A program made the position numbers and the translations under genes. Source: Alphaproteobacteria bacterium (GTDB taxonomy: Bacteria; Pseudomonadota; Alphaproteobacteria; Micavibrionales; Micavibrionaceae). Taken from it: a stretch of 64,000 nt of DNA. Under the pieces are notes generated by a model, which worked only from the letters and a program-made list of their open reading frames with translations, was not told the origin of the DNA and made no database searches. Every line of letters starts with the position of its first letter. Within the stretch, counting starts at the first letter, position 1. The DNA is taken from the NCBI GenBank assembly GCA_002690045.1, contig NZDE01000012.1, forward strand, positions 62,001-126,000. The letters run 5' to 3'. This document shows, one piece after another, positions 45,761-56,200 of this stretch.

Positions 45761-47359
45761 ATGGATTTAGAACACAGCCCCGCATGGGGCGCCCTAACTA
45801 AGCTGCATGCACAACATCACCACAGCACTATTGCAGAACATTTTGCGCTTGATCCGAAACGTGCGGCGCGTTTGAGCATCCAGCATGATGGACTTTTATT
45901 CGATTACAGCAAAACTGGCCTAACGGACAGCATTAAGGCGGGGCTCATAGCGCTTGCCGATCAACAAGCGCTTGATACGCAAAAGAACGCAATGTTTAGC
46001 GGCGCGCATATTAATAATAGCGAAGACCGCGCCGTTATGCATGTTGCGCTGCGTGCCCCGCGCGATGCCGCCTATCATGTCGATGGGCGCAACATTAGCG
46101 ATGATATTCACGATACGCTCGACCATATGCGGCGTTTTTGTGACACAATTCATAAGGGCGAATGGCGCGGCCATAATGGGCAGCCTATCAAGACAATTGT
46201 TCACATTGGCATTGGTGGGTCAGACCTCGGCCCTTATATGGTCTGCGATGCATTAAAAGACTTCGCCTTAAACGGTATGAATATTCATTTTGTATCAAAT
46301 GTTGATGGCGCCGCGCTACATAACTGCCTTGGTCAGATTAACCCTGATGAGACATTATTTTTAATCGCCTCCAAAAGCTTCACAACAGAAGAAACCTTAA
46401 AAAATGCCGAAAGCGCCAAAGCTTGGTTTTTAAAAACAACAGGCGCAGCGCATGAAGCGATTGCCAAACATTTTGCCGCAATGACAGTTAATGTTGACGC
46501 TGCCGTCACATTCGGCATTGATGCAGATAATATTTTCGGCTTTGGTGCTTATGTTGGCGGGCGGTTTAGCCTTTGGTCATCCATTGGCCTACCCATTGCG
46601 CTGTATTTAGGGTTTGACCATTTCACCGCGCTGCTTAACGGCGCCCATGCAATGGATCAGCATTTCTTACACGCGCCAAACCATGAAAACTTGCCCGTTC
46701 TGTTGGGGCTAATCGGTATATGGCATCGCAATTTCTGCACCTATGAATCGCTCGCTATTCTGCCTTATGCACAAAATTTAACGGCGCTGCCTGCTTATTT
46801 GCAGCAAATGGATATGGAATCCAACGGTAAAACCGTCGATCGCAATGGACGCGACCTGCCCTATGCTACTGGCCCGGTGATTTTTGGGGCGAGCGGCACG
46901 AATGGGCAGCATGCGTTTTACCAGCTCATCCACCAAAGCCAAACGATTATTCCGTGTGAATTTATCGCCTTTAAAACAGCTTTATCCCCATTGCAAGACC
47001 ACCATGATGCATTGCTTTGTCATGTTTTGGCGCAATCCCGCGCCTTAATGATTGGCCGCAAGTCTGAAGCAACCGCACCAGAAAAGCACTTTTCTGGCAA
47101 CCGCCCATCCACAACGTTAATTGTTGATGCACTTTCGCCATATCACTTAGGACAAATCCTTGCGCTTTACGAACATAAAATTTTCGTACAAGGCGCAATT
47201 TGGGGGCTGAATAGTTACGATCAGCCGGGTGTCGAGCTTGGCAAAATCCTCGCCAAGGAAATTAGTGGCGCGTTACCAACAATAAAAAATGGGCAATCTG
47301 CGACAACAAGCTTTGATCCATCGACCCAAAATATGTTAGATTATCTATTCAAGAATTAA
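45761..47359 (+). CDS. pgi: Glucose-6-phosphate isomerase
   Basis: Interconverts glucose 6-phosphate and fructose 6-phosphate. 532 residues, full length. Visible: VHIGIGGSDLGPYMV, the phosphate site SKSFTTEETL, GGRFSLWSSIGLP, MESNGK and the C-terminal lysine region VQGAIWGLNSYDQPGVELGK, cut to NSYDQPGVELGK. ATG at 45761. Confidence 0.96.
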   Translation: MDLEHSPAWGALTKLHAQHHHSTIAEHFALDPKRAARLSIQHDGLLFDYSKTGLTDSIKAGLIALADQQALDTQKNAMFSGAHINNSEDRAVMHVALRAPRDAAYHVDGRNISDDIHDTLDHMRRFCDTIHKGEWRGHNGQPIKTIVHIGIGGSDLGPYMVCDALKDFALNGMNIHFVSNVDGAALHNCLGQINPDETLFLIASKSFTTEETLKNAESAKAWFLKTTGAAHEAIAKHFAAMTVNVDAAVTFGIDADNIFGFGAYVGGRFSLWSSIGLPIALYLGFDHFTALLNGAHAMDQHFLHAPNHENLPVLLGLIGIWHRNFCTYESLAILPYAQNLTALPAYLQQMDMESNGKTVDRNGRDLPYATGPVIFGASGTNGQHAFYQLIHQSQTIIPCEFIAFKTALSPLQDHHDALLCHVLAQSRALMIGRKSEATAPEKHFSGNRPSTTLIVDALSPYHLGQILALYEHKIFVQGAIWGLNSYDQPGVELGKILAKEISGALPTIKNGQSATTSFDPSTQNMLDYLFKN

Positions 47360-47406
47360 TTTAGGTCAATTTTCAATGTGTATATTACGGGGGATAGTTT
47401 CTTAAC

Positions 47407-48669
47407 ATGACGGATGCTGATGCGGCATTACGCCCCCTGACACAAGATGAGCTTGATAAAATCATTAAAAACCATGCCATGTATAGCGAAGGTTCCGTTG
47501 GCGGCAGCCGCGCAGTCTTGACGCATCATGACCTATCAAAACTAAACTTTCGCGGTGCAAATTTATCTGGCGCGGATTTCTCTCATTCCCGTTTTAGTCA
47601 GTCCGACATGGAGGGCGCAGACTTCAGCAATGCTGTTTTTTTTGGCTGCGACCTTCGCAATGCAAATTTAAAGCAAGCCAAGCTTAACCGTGCGGATTTT
47701 CGTGGCGCGCAGCTTATCGGCGCCGATTTACGTGGGGCAGATCTGAACAAGGCCGATTTACGCCAAGGGCAAGTCATGACTTTTACAAAGTCAAAAAGCA
47801 ATGGCGCAGACAAGTATTCTGGCAAAACTTTATTTATCGGGGCGCATATGTCCGAAGCCAATTTAAAAGGCATTCGTGCATCTGATGCAGACTTTACGGA
47901 CGCTGATTTATCAGCCGTTTTATTACAAGATGCCGACTTAAAGAACGCGAAATTCATTGGCGCAAATTTATCAGATAGCGACCTGAGCGGCGCGGTTCTC
48001 ACAAAAGCCAATCTGGATGGAGCAATTATCGCCGGCACAACTTTCGCTAATAATGAGCGCGGCGGACTTAACCTTGATAACACCGTCACGGATGACCCGA
48101 TTAATTCCGCCATCACGCATTCCGCAAAGGACTTAAAAGGGCTATTACTTGCCCATGTAGAATGGATTGAAAGCGCGGGTAAAGCTGGTACACAATTGAA
48201 CCTAAACGGCTTAGATTTACGCAGCCTAACAACGCTCAACACCATACCGCTTACCGCATGTAGTGCGCAGGAAGCTATATTCATCGGCATGAATATGCGT
48301 AGCATGCATTTACAAAGTGCGCATTTAGAAAAGTCAGATTTCCGCGATTGTAAGCTTGATAAAACAGATATGCGTGGGTCACATTTCAACAATAGCAACT
48401 TCATGCGCGCGCAATTAAAAGGCGTAAAAGCCTGCCCACTAAAAGTCGGCAAAGGAGAAATTGTCACCGATATGCGCAAATGTAACTTCAAATACGCTAA
48501 TTTTGAAAATGCCGATTTGCGCAATGTTGATTTCCGTGAATCCGACCTTAGCTTCGCCAATTTCAGTGGGGCTAATTTGACTGGCGCACAATTTAGCGGG
48601 GCGACGATGACCGATGTGCTATCTAAAAACGCACAGATTGATGACGATTCCCTATCCTTCTTCGTATAA
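47407..48669 (+). CDS. Pentapeptide-repeat protein
   Basis: 420 residues, mostly A[DN]LxX repeats in two blocks: about 45-125 and 150-225, and again 285-410 (for example LRGADLNKADLR and LSGAVLTKANLDG). The repeats fold as a right-handed square beta-helix. Between them is a segment of about 60 residues without repeats. No signal peptide. The first 40 residues (LTQDELDKIIKNHAMY) with GGSRAVLTHHDL resemble PilZ-independent alphaproteobacterial proteins of unknown role. Function unknown; some family members protect DNA gyrase, which cannot be inferred here. Confidence 0.85.
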   Translation: MTDADAALRPLTQDELDKIIKNHAMYSEGSVGGSRAVLTHHDLSKLNFRGANLSGADFSHSRFSQSDMEGADFSNAVFFGCDLRNANLKQAKLNRADFRGAQLIGADLRGADLNKADLRQGQVMTFTKSKSNGADKYSGKTLFIGAHMSEANLKGIRASDADFTDADLSAVLLQDADLKNAKFIGANLSDSDLSGAVLTKANLDGAIIAGTTFANNERGGLNLDNTVTDDPINSAITHSAKDLKGLLLAHVEWIESAGKAGTQLNLNGLDLRSLTTLNTIPLTACSAQEAIFIGMNMRSMHLQSAHLEKSDFRDCKLDKTDMRGSHFNNSNFMRAQLKGVKACPLKVGKGEIVTDMRKCNFKYANFENADLRNVDFRESDLSFANFSGANLTGAQFSGATMTDVLSKNAQIDDDSLSFFV

Positions 48670-48743
48670 ATTATCCCCGCGCTTTTCACGCTCTGAACCG
48701 AGTATTTCCTGACAAGTTCCATTATTCACGCTATGTGTAATCT

Positions 48744-50639
48744 ATGCGCATACGTTATTTACCAGAAACATTAATCAACCAGATCGCCGCGGGCGAAGTT
48801 CTGGAACGGCCTGCTGCTGCCGTTAAAGAATTGGTTGAAAATGCCATTGATGCACGCGCAGGCCGTATTGATGTTGAAATTCGTGACGGCGGTAAAAGTT
48901 ATATCTGCGTATCCGATGACGGACACGGCATGAGCGACGCGGAACTTATCGCTGCACTTGACCGTCATGCAACATCAAAATTACCCGGCAATGACTTATT
49001 AAATGTTGATCATTTGGGTTTTCGCGGTGAAGCCCTGCCGTCTATCGCTGCCGTAAGCCGCTTAAAAATCACAACAAAGGACGCCGCGTCTGGCAATGCC
49101 TATAGCATTCAGGTCGAAGGCGGCAAAAAAGGCGATGTGCAGCCTGCATCTCACCCGCAAGGCACAAAAATAGAGGTGCGTGATTTATTCTTCGCGACGC
49201 CTGCCCGCTTAAAATTCATGAAGTCCGAGCGCTCTGAATATACGGCTGTAAAAGATATTCTCTTCCGCCTATCTATGGCTTGGCCTGAAGTTGCGTTTAG
49301 CCTTACCCATAATGGAAAAAAGGCGCTAAATCTCTATGCAGGCCAAGAAGAAGACCTGTTCAGCCTAAGCAAGACGCGTATGGAAGATTTGCTCGGCCGT
49401 GAATTTATCGATAACGCCCTGCCATTAGAAGCTGAACGTGAGAATGTACGCATTTATGGTTTTGCGGGCCTACCGACTATGAATAAAGCAACGTCGCAAT
49501 GGCAATACTTATTCGTCAATGGTCGCCCTGTGAAAGACAAGTTAATTATAGGTGCGGTGCGCGGCGGGTATATGGATGTGCTTGCGCGTGACCGTCACCC
49601 TATGGTCGCTATATTTGTCGATGTGCCGCCTGAAGACGTTGATGTTAACGTCCATCCAGCCAAGGCCGAAGTCCGTTTTAAAGACCCGAACCTTGTCCGT
49701 GGCCTGATGGTCAGCGCCATTCGTAAAGCCCTGCATGAAGGTGGCCACCAAACGGCAAGCACCGTATCTATGGCAGCGCTACGTGACCTTGAAAAACAAA
49801 AAGCGATGCTGATCGAGCAAGTGCATGCCGCCAATGCCAATACGGATATGCAGAATGTCGCTATGGCACAAAATGCAGAAAACCCACTTATCCCGAGTGG
49901 ATTTTACAGCGCACCATCATCAGCGCCTAATAGCTTTTCTGATTATGCGGCAACACAAAGCACGTACCAATCAAGCCTATTACAAGACGCGCCATCGGCG
50001 CGCGCCGATCATCATGATATGCATGCTGCAATCCCGCAGGCTGAACCCGTTGAAGAAAACTTCCCGCTTGGCGCAGCGCGTACACAGCTGCATGAAAATT
50101 ATATCGTCGCGCAAAATGCTGATGGCCTTGTGATTATTGACCAACATGCGGCACATGAACGCCTTGTTTATGAACGCTTTAAAAACCAAATCGCGGAAGG
50201 CGGCATTGAAACACAAGGCTTCCTGACCCCAGAAATTGTTGAAATGGATGAGGGCGATATTGATCGCCTAATGCCATTCGCCGAAGAACTGAAAAAGCTT
50301 GGGTTAGATATTGAGCCTTTTGGCGCAGGCGCAATTGCTGTGCGCAGCGTCCCTGCGCTTCTTAAAAAAGTTAATGTCGAAAAACTCATCCATGACCTTG
50401 CAGGTGAGGTCATTGAATTTGGCAGCCCACAAAAATTAGAAGAAAAAGTCAATCACGTCCTTTCGACTATGGCTTGCCACGGTTCTGTGCGCTCTGGCCG
50501 CCGCCTCAGCGTCCATGAAATGAACCATCTGCTCCGTGAAATGGAAGCCACACCTTCAAGCGGTCAATGCAATCACGGCCGTCCAACCTATATTAAGCTA
50601 TCCCTTAATGACATTGAACGCCTATTCGGTCGCCACTGA
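48744..50639 (+). CDS. mutL: DNA mismatch repair protein MutL
   Basis: 631 residues. N-terminal GHKL ATPase (IAAGEVLERPAAAVKELVEN, with NAIDA, then DDGHGM and GFRGEALPSI), flexible linker at about 340-440, and C-terminal dimer domain. The latter has the endonuclease motif DQHAAHERLVYE and the zinc-associated CNHGRP, so this MutL probably nicks DNA itself, as in bacteria without MutH. Full length. A promoter for the next gene lies 6 bp after its stop. Confidence 0.96.
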   Translation: MRIRYLPETLINQIAAGEVLERPAAAVKELVENAIDARAGRIDVEIRDGGKSYICVSDDGHGMSDAELIAALDRHATSKLPGNDLLNVDHLGFRGEALPSIAAVSRLKITTKDAASGNAYSIQVEGGKKGDVQPASHPQGTKIEVRDLFFATPARLKFMKSERSEYTAVKDILFRLSMAWPEVAFSLTHNGKKALNLYAGQEEDLFSLSKTRMEDLLGREFIDNALPLEAERENVRIYGFAGLPTMNKATSQWQYLFVNGRPVKDKLIIGAVRGGYMDVLARDRHPMVAIFVDVPPEDVDVNVHPAKAEVRFKDPNLVRGLMVSAIRKALHEGGHQTASTVSMAALRDLEKQKAMLIEQVHAANANTDMQNVAMAQNAENPLIPSGFYSAPSSAPNSFSDYAATQSTYQSSLLQDAPSARADHHDMHAAIPQAEPVEENFPLGAARTQLHENYIVAQNADGLVIIDQHAAHERLVYERFKNQIAEGGIETQGFLTPEIVEMDEGDIDRLMPFAEELKKLGLDIEPFGAGAIAVRSVPALLKKVNVEKLIHDLAGEVIEFGSPQKLEEKVNHVLSTMACHGSVRSGRRLSVHEMNHLLREMEATPSSGQCNHGRPTYIKLSLNDIERLFGRH

Positions 50640-50645
50640 TTTTAA

Positions 50646-50674
50646 TTGACATAATCATTGATTTGATCTATTCT
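50646..50674 (+). promoter_or_regulatory. Promoter of the PcfJ-like pair
   Basis: TTGACA (50646-50651, continued as TTGACATAA), 17-bp spacer, TATTCT (50669-50674). It starts 6 bp after the mutL stop. Confidence 0.6.
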
Positions 50675-50707
50675 CTCTCCGCGTAATATGAGTAGAGGGG
50701 CATCAAG

Positions 50708-52771
50708 ATGCGTAAAGAACAACATATAAGAAAGGCCGCGCGCCTAACCGCCAAGGCAGAAGCGCTGCTAGATAAGCTAAAAGCCGACTTCACAGAAGAT
50801 TATCTAAGCCAAATCCCTCCACATAAGGCGCATGATCCCGCAACTATTAAAGATCGTATACATAATATTTTTGATAGCTGGCATGAACATGTCCGCCCAC
50901 TTAGCGCGACATCAGAAGATGGATCTACAACATTATTTATTCCCGTAGGCGTTAACAAGCGCCAAAACAAGAATAAATCGGCAACGAAGAAACTAAATTT
51001 ATATTTATCTTACCAAGCCTATGTCCTACAAATTGGTACTGACCAAACGCTTACCGTAACTAATTTTCATCATTCGAACAAAAAGAATAATGTCGCCTAT
51101 AGCCCCGCGCACGCATTCGAAATATTTCAGACTAATCCCAAAAAACGCCCGATTCCTGTTAGCAGCTTTAAGCTAGAAGATTTCGACAAACTGTTTAATC
51201 ACCACAAGACACGCACCGACTTCAAAACACTACCAGATTATTCAATTTTGAGCCAAATCGCGCCCCTCAATCGCCGTTTTGGTATTTTGAAATATAAAGA
51301 ATTTTCAGGATTAAGACGCACGCTGAAAAAAATTGAAAGCCTCCACCTTGAAAGCACCGCGCATAAATTAGCAAGCCTTACGGATTCAAAAGCCGTACAT
51401 AGCGCTCTTTTGAATGGTGCGCACGCGGATATAAACCATTATAACTGGCTTGTAAAAGGCTATGCGAACAATGCATATAATGACCGTATCAATGCCTTCC
51501 GTGCCTATCCAGCTTTATCATTAATTTTTGCCAGAAGCACGCATAACTCAAGATTTAGCGATAGTGAACTTCAAAAAGCAGAAGACCTTATTGATAACCA
51601 GGGCTACTCCATGCCACAAACCATTCAGGCTATATACGGTAGCGGCGTAAATCTGCCAAAGAAGCTTCTTTCACCACTGCACGGTGTACGCTATACTGTT
51701 TTTGGCGACAACGGCCGACGCTTCTTTACGAAAAATTTAATAGATGCTCTGCCCTTAATTCCTCAGAAAGACTTTCCCCAAACACCAGAAGAATGGGAGC
51801 GCTTAACGCTCCGGGCTGAACGGTTAAAAAATGTGCGCAACTCTTCGCGTATTCCGCTAGATAAACTGTATAAGCAATACGGTTTCGATGTCCCTCGCAA
51901 CACAGCGCAAGGTGAAGACTGGTATAATGTTAGCGACTTCGTGCGAGATTTATACAAAAAAATGCTCGCGCCAATTGTGACAGAGGTCGCCGCAGAATCC
52001 GCACATTGTGACGATCCATCAAACGCGACATTGGCGTTAATGGATGATCCGCAGTTGCAACATAAATTTTTATCCATGCTTACGACGTCACAAATTACCA
52101 AAGGGTCAAAAGATTGGCACGACCGCCTACAAACAGTACGCGCACAATTTAACTCTATTTCCATTCCATCTGATCAAACTTGGCCCGCTTTAGTTGAGCC
52201 GCTTACCGCACCAAATGGCGTATATATTGAGGCATTAACAAGCAAAGCCGCGCTCGAAAAGGAAAGCGAACTTATGGATCACTGTGTACATGGCTATAGT
52301 TCGAACTGTGTTCTTAGAAATTCACATATTCTACATTTCAGCTATCAAGACGCTGGCAAAGGGCCGACGCTGCATGGCACGTTAGAGCTAAAAGACGAAG
52401 AGCGTGGCAAACAACGCATCGTCGTTAAACAGCAATTCCAAGCATATCATAACCATACGCCTGCCCCCGTTTTACAAGAAGTGGCAAAATGGTTTATTGA
52501 ACAAATCAATGCAGATAAGCTGCCCGTTGACTGGCACAAGTTAGAAGTCGCGCGCAGGCAGGCCCAAGAAGAATATAACAAAAACCAGATTGCCAATCGC
52601 TTAGGATTTGATGTTTATAATCCTGAAGCCCGCGAAGAAGCCTACAGCATAGTACAGCGCTTCTGCTATGGAGCTATGAGCAAGCTAGACCGCGAAGACT
52701 TCATTAAACGCGCGGATCTAAAACCGGCAATAGAACAGAAATTAAAAGAGCGGGGGCTAACGCATGTCTAA
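50708..52771 (+). CDS. PcfJ-like protein 1 of a tandem pair
   Basis: 687 residues, no signal peptide. The C-terminal third (about 510-630) is a PcfJ-type domain: LTSKAALEKESELMDHCVHG, then a Y-S-N-C block, HILHFSYQD, and a final TLEL and KQQFQAYHN. The N-terminal two thirds are helical and unassigned. PcfJ was named from a conjugative plasmid of Enterococcus; its biochemical function is unknown. GAGGGG lies 8 bases before the ATG. It overlaps the next gene by 8 bp. Confidence 0.75.
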   Translation: MRKEQHIRKAARLTAKAEALLDKLKADFTEDYLSQIPPHKAHDPATIKDRIHNIFDSWHEHVRPLSATSEDGSTTLFIPVGVNKRQNKNKSATKKLNLYLSYQAYVLQIGTDQTLTVTNFHHSNKKNNVAYSPAHAFEIFQTNPKKRPIPVSSFKLEDFDKLFNHHKTRTDFKTLPDYSILSQIAPLNRRFGILKYKEFSGLRRTLKKIESLHLESTAHKLASLTDSKAVHSALLNGAHADINHYNWLVKGYANNAYNDRINAFRAYPALSLIFARSTHNSRFSDSELQKAEDLIDNQGYSMPQTIQAIYGSGVNLPKKLLSPLHGVRYTVFGDNGRRFFTKNLIDALPLIPQKDFPQTPEEWERLTLRAERLKNVRNSSRIPLDKLYKQYGFDVPRNTAQGEDWYNVSDFVRDLYKKMLAPIVTEVAAESAHCDDPSNATLALMDDPQLQHKFLSMLTTSQITKGSKDWHDRLQTVRAQFNSISIPSDQTWPALVEPLTAPNGVYIEALTSKAALEKESELMDHCVHGYSSNCVLRNSHILHFSYQDAGKGPTLHGTLELKDEERGKQRIVVKQQFQAYHNHTPAPVLQEVAKWFIEQINADKLPVDWHKLEVARRQAQEEYNKNQIANRLGFDVYNPEAREEAYSIVQRFCYGAMSKLDREDFIKRADLKPAIEQKLKERGLTHV

Positions 52772-54863
52772 TCAACTTTATAAAAACAAGGCGGCGCGCA
52801 TACTCCAACGCGCAGAGACTAAGATGCACGCCTTTATTCAGCGTGCCTGCAATAACATTACCGCAGGCTCACAGGCTGATAAAGTTGCAATACTGCAAGA
52901 CATCGAATCTATATTTGACAACTGGAAAGACTGCACAATCCCGCGCCTATATAGCAGCACAGATGGCGCACAAATGTTGGTTATGCCTTATAGCGATCTA
53001 AAATTTGATAATAAGAACCGTGATAAAAAACAAAATGCACGTTATCGAACATCCAGTGTTCGCTTGTTCATGACAACGCCGTTGCAACAGCTTTCAATAT
53101 ACAGAGTCAGTTTTATTAATAGTGGGAAGACCGCCTTAGAAAATGTCATGGACTATTACCTTGATACACTTCATAGTGATGAAGACTTTCCAGCCCTACC
53201 GCGTTTTGGCAAACGCATTTTTAATTACAATCACCTTGAGATCAAAAACATCTTTTCATACAGAGAAGACCGTTATCAGGGCAAAATTGGTCCTAGCGCT
53301 TATATCCTTGCGCAGCTTAAGCATATTGCCGATAAATATAAATTCCCCCTAACCATAACACGCAATGATATAAATGATTTAATAAAAAGCGTTGAAGATA
53401 TGTGGTTAGATGCTGCGTCATATCAAGCCCTCAGCATCGTTAATCGTGACGCGTTACGTGCCATATTGCGCAATAGTGAACCAAGCTATCGTGACTATCA
53501 ATGGACGATGTCCGGCGCGACCGCCGAAATCATAGACCGCCGTATTGGCGCATTTCAGACCTATCCCGGACTAACGCCATTATTTTCTCTTAAATATGTA
53601 GGTGAGTGGGATTACAATTCATTACATCGCCGCGAAGATAGCCAGTATAAAACGCAAGAAGCCCTCACCCACATGGTTGATTCTGGTGCATCCGTGCCCG
53701 CCACATTAAAAGCAATATTCGCCAAAGAGGCGATTGATATACCCAAGAAATATTTAGCACCTTATCATGGAGCAAACGATCAAAACTTTGGTAAGGAAGG
53801 GCTAGACATACTTACCGAACATTTAGATGTTCTCCCAAGCTTTAACCGCGAAGAATATCCAACACATAAAGACGCGTGGGTAACGTTTCAAGAACGCTGC
53901 AAACATCTTAAATACAAAGAAGAGAAGACAAAGCTACCCTTTAATGCATTACTACAGCATGAACGCATTGCGCCTAAAGCCAAAATTGAATGGGCTCATG
54001 TCGGTGACTTTGTAAACGCCTTAAGACGCAGCATTGTTTTGCCCGCTGTGGTTCAAATTGCTAAACAGGAATATGGTATAACAGGTGATGTTCTAAATTT
54101 AGCGAGCAAGATTAGCTATGACAAAACATTAATCCGAGGCTTTATGCAGCCTTTCACTGTATCGCAAGCTGTAAATGGAAGTAAAGATTGGCACGATCGC
54201 TTATCTACGGTTAATGCACGCATTAAATCTATTGCTGTGGAAAATAATTTGTCATGGCCTGCGCTATGTGAAAACTTTGACACACCACAGGGCGTTAACA
54301 TTAGGCCACTAACCACTAAAATAGAGCTGCAAGAAGAAGGCACTAGAATGGACCATTGCGTTGGCGGTTATGCAAGCAATTGCATACTGGATGGCGCGCA
54401 TATTTTTCATTTATCATACACGGATGAGCAAGGTCACACACACAATTCAACACTTCAACTTGTTGAGAACAAAACAGACAAACAAGTTACCGTTATTAAT
54501 AGACAAAACAAAGCTCAATCAAATAAAAAACCACATAAAAAAAATGCAGACGCCGCGGATTGGTTTGTTGAAAATTTGAATAACGGTAAAATTCCCGTTG
54601 ATTGGACAGCTCTTTATGCACAGCGCGACGAAGTTGCAGCTATATATAAACAAAATAGAATCATTCATGAAATTGGCTTTGACCCAGAACAAGAAAGTTA
54701 TTGCGCAGAAGCCTATGACATTATGCGTGACTTCCTTCCGCCCAAACTCGCAAAATTAGATTATGCACAATACCTTTTAAAAGGCCAAGGGGTTGCGCTT
54801 ATACATAAGGCTATTGAAAAAGCGATCAATAAACCAGATAAGCTTACACCGACGCCTATGTAA
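52764..54863 (+). CDS. PcfJ-like protein 2 of a tandem pair
   Basis: 699 residues, homologous to the previous gene from end to end: N-terminal AARILQRAETKMHAFIQRA against AARLTAKAEALLDKLKADF, IFDNWKD against IFDSWHE, KGSKDWHDRL against NGSKDWHDRL, and C-terminal RMDHCVGGYASNCILDGAHI against LMDHCVHGYSSNCVLRNSHI. The HCVGGY form here is nearer to the classic PcfJ motif. Overlap of 8 bp implies coupled translation. Codon use is like the rest of the window. Confidence 0.75.
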   Translation: MSNQLYKNKAARILQRAETKMHAFIQRACNNITAGSQADKVAILQDIESIFDNWKDCTIPRLYSSTDGAQMLVMPYSDLKFDNKNRDKKQNARYRTSSVRLFMTTPLQQLSIYRVSFINSGKTALENVMDYYLDTLHSDEDFPALPRFGKRIFNYNHLEIKNIFSYREDRYQGKIGPSAYILAQLKHIADKYKFPLTITRNDINDLIKSVEDMWLDAASYQALSIVNRDALRAILRNSEPSYRDYQWTMSGATAEIIDRRIGAFQTYPGLTPLFSLKYVGEWDYNSLHRREDSQYKTQEALTHMVDSGASVPATLKAIFAKEAIDIPKKYLAPYHGANDQNFGKEGLDILTEHLDVLPSFNREEYPTHKDAWVTFQERCKHLKYKEEKTKLPFNALLQHERIAPKAKIEWAHVGDFVNALRRSIVLPAVVQIAKQEYGITGDVLNLASKISYDKTLIRGFMQPFTVSQAVNGSKDWHDRLSTVNARIKSIAVENNLSWPALCENFDTPQGVNIRPLTTKIELQEEGTRMDHCVGGYASNCILDGAHIFHLSYTDEQGHTHNSTLQLVENKTDKQVTVINRQNKAQSNKKPHKKNADAADWFVENLNNGKIPVDWTALYAQRDEVAAIYKQNRIIHEIGFDPEQESYCAEAYDIMRDFLPPKLAKLDYAQYLLKGQGVALIHKAIEKAINKPDKLTPTPM

Positions 54864-54939
54864 ACTTTCACCAAAAATTAACCATAATGCAATATGTTAA
54901 TCTAATCGACATGATTAACGGTTTTGGATTTGTGAGTAT

Positions 54940-55509
54940 ATGGGCATTGTAATTTCCTCATTTATGATTGCGCAAATTGTCGGTTTTATCGGCTATGCAC
55001 TTTATGCATTTTCAAGCTTTCAGAAAAACCGATTTACGCTACTGTTTATTGAGAGTGCAGGATGTTTTATTGTTGCAGCCCACTGGCTAATTTTAAATAT
55101 GCCGACACTGGCTTTAATGAATTTGGTCTATGTATATATGGGCGTATTAAGCATTGCCTTTGTGCGTTTCCCAAAACTTAAACCTCTACTTTATTTATCA
55201 TTTCCTTTAATTTTTGCACTATCTTTTTCAGGTTGGGGCGGTCAGCTCTACAGCCTGCTTGCCATTAGCGCGACAATGGTGGGGGTACTCGCAACGACTT
55301 TAGCTGTATGTTCAAAACTCTGCGTAGATATGACGCGTCTACGCTTACTTAGCCTATTAAGTTCAACATTATGGGTTGCTTGTGGCATCTTCGCAGGGTC
55401 TATTCCACAAATATTAGCATGCGGCGTATTTGCCTATGGTCATTTCAAGAATCTACAGCTATTGCGCAGCGAACGTCTATCCCTAGTCCCCGAAGCAAAC
55501 GCTGCTTAA
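54940..55509 (+). CDS. YgjV-like inner-membrane protein (second of two)
   Basis: 189 residues with about six hydrophobic segments (IVGFIGYALYAFSSFQKN, AGCFIVAAHWLILNMPTLAL and others). Q-I-V-G-F-I-G-Y-A plus a polar F-x-K-N turn matches the Imp-YgjV pattern, as in the 7060-7608 gene. Role unknown. It lies alone between the PcfJ pair and ppa. Confidence 0.65.
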   Translation: MGIVISSFMIAQIVGFIGYALYAFSSFQKNRFTLLFIESAGCFIVAAHWLILNMPTLALMNLVYVYMGVLSIAFVRFPKLKPLLYLSFPLIFALSFSGWGGQLYSLLAISATMVGVLATTLAVCSKLCVDMTRLRLLSLLSSTLWVACGIFAGSIPQILACGVFAYGHFKNLQLLRSERLSLVPEANAA

Positions 55510-55587
55510 AAGGCTTGATCTAAGGCGCAGTATTGTCTAATCTCTGCGCATCAGAATAACACTTTTATGTAGAAGGAAGAATCGCAC

Positions 55588-56130
55588 ATGTCTTTTGACA
55601 ATGTTCCTGCAGGTAAAGATCTGCCAAACGATATTAATGTCATCATTGAAAACCCAATGGGTGGTCAGCCAATTAAATATGAAGTCGATAAAGATAGCGG
55701 CGCATTATTTGTTGACCGTTTCCTCCATACGCCAATGTATTACCCTGGTAACTATGGTTATGTGCCAAATACATTGTCAGGCGATGGCGACCCTGTTGAC
55801 GTTTTGGTTATTTCTCATTTGCCGATTACTCCGGGTGCGGTTTTGCGCTCTCGCCCAGTTGGCGTTTTGAAAATGGAAGACGATGGCGGTCAGGATGAAA
55901 AAATCATCGCTGTGCCGGTATCTAAAATGATTCCTCTTTACGACAGCGTTCAGGATTACACAGACCTTCCAAAAATCATACTGGAACAAATCGAACATTT
56001 CTTCACACATTATAAAGACCTTGAAAAAGGTAAATGGGTGAAAGTCCTTGGTTGGGACGGCGTTGATATGGCGAAACAGATGCTTGTTGAAGGCGTTGAG
56101 CGTGCAGGCAAAGCTGAAAAAGCTGCCTAA
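55588..56130 (+). CDS. ppa: Inorganic pyrophosphatase
   Basis: Hydrolyses pyrophosphate, driving biosynthesis. 180 residues, family I. Visible: [20 protein letters not shown] and the metal-binding DGDPVDVLV, then [10 protein letters not shown]. Good site AGAAGGAAG upstream of the ATG at 55588. A terminator follows. Confidence 0.96.
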   Translation: MSFDNVPAGKDLPNDINVIIENPMGGQPIKYEVDKDSGALFVDRFLHTPMYYPGNYGYVPNTLSGDGDPVDVLVISHLPITPGAVLRSRPVGVLKMEDDGGQDEKIIAVPVSKMIPLYDSVQDYTDLPKIILEQIEHFFTHYKDLEKGKWVKVLGWDGVDMAKQMLVEGVERAGKAEKAA

Positions 56131-56156
56131 TTTTATCGAACGCTATAAATAATATT

Positions 56157-56190
56157 AAACCCTGCATGGATGATCCGTTGCAGGGTTTTC
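56157..56190 (+). terminator. Terminator of ppa
   Basis: AAACCCTGCA pairs with TGCAGGGTTTT around a 12-base loop, ending in a short T run. Confidence 0.75.
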
Positions 56191-56200
56191 TATATATGCG

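Noticed and set aside
47598-48722. Long open frame antisense to the pentapeptide-repeat gene
   Set aside because: It is produced by the repetitive codon pattern of the sense gene; no ribosome-binding site, and the protein is low-complexity S/A/K/P.
50708-54863. PcfJ-like pair as part of a plasmid or prophage insertion
   Set aside because: No integrase, relaxase, attachment repeats or change of base composition at the borders.
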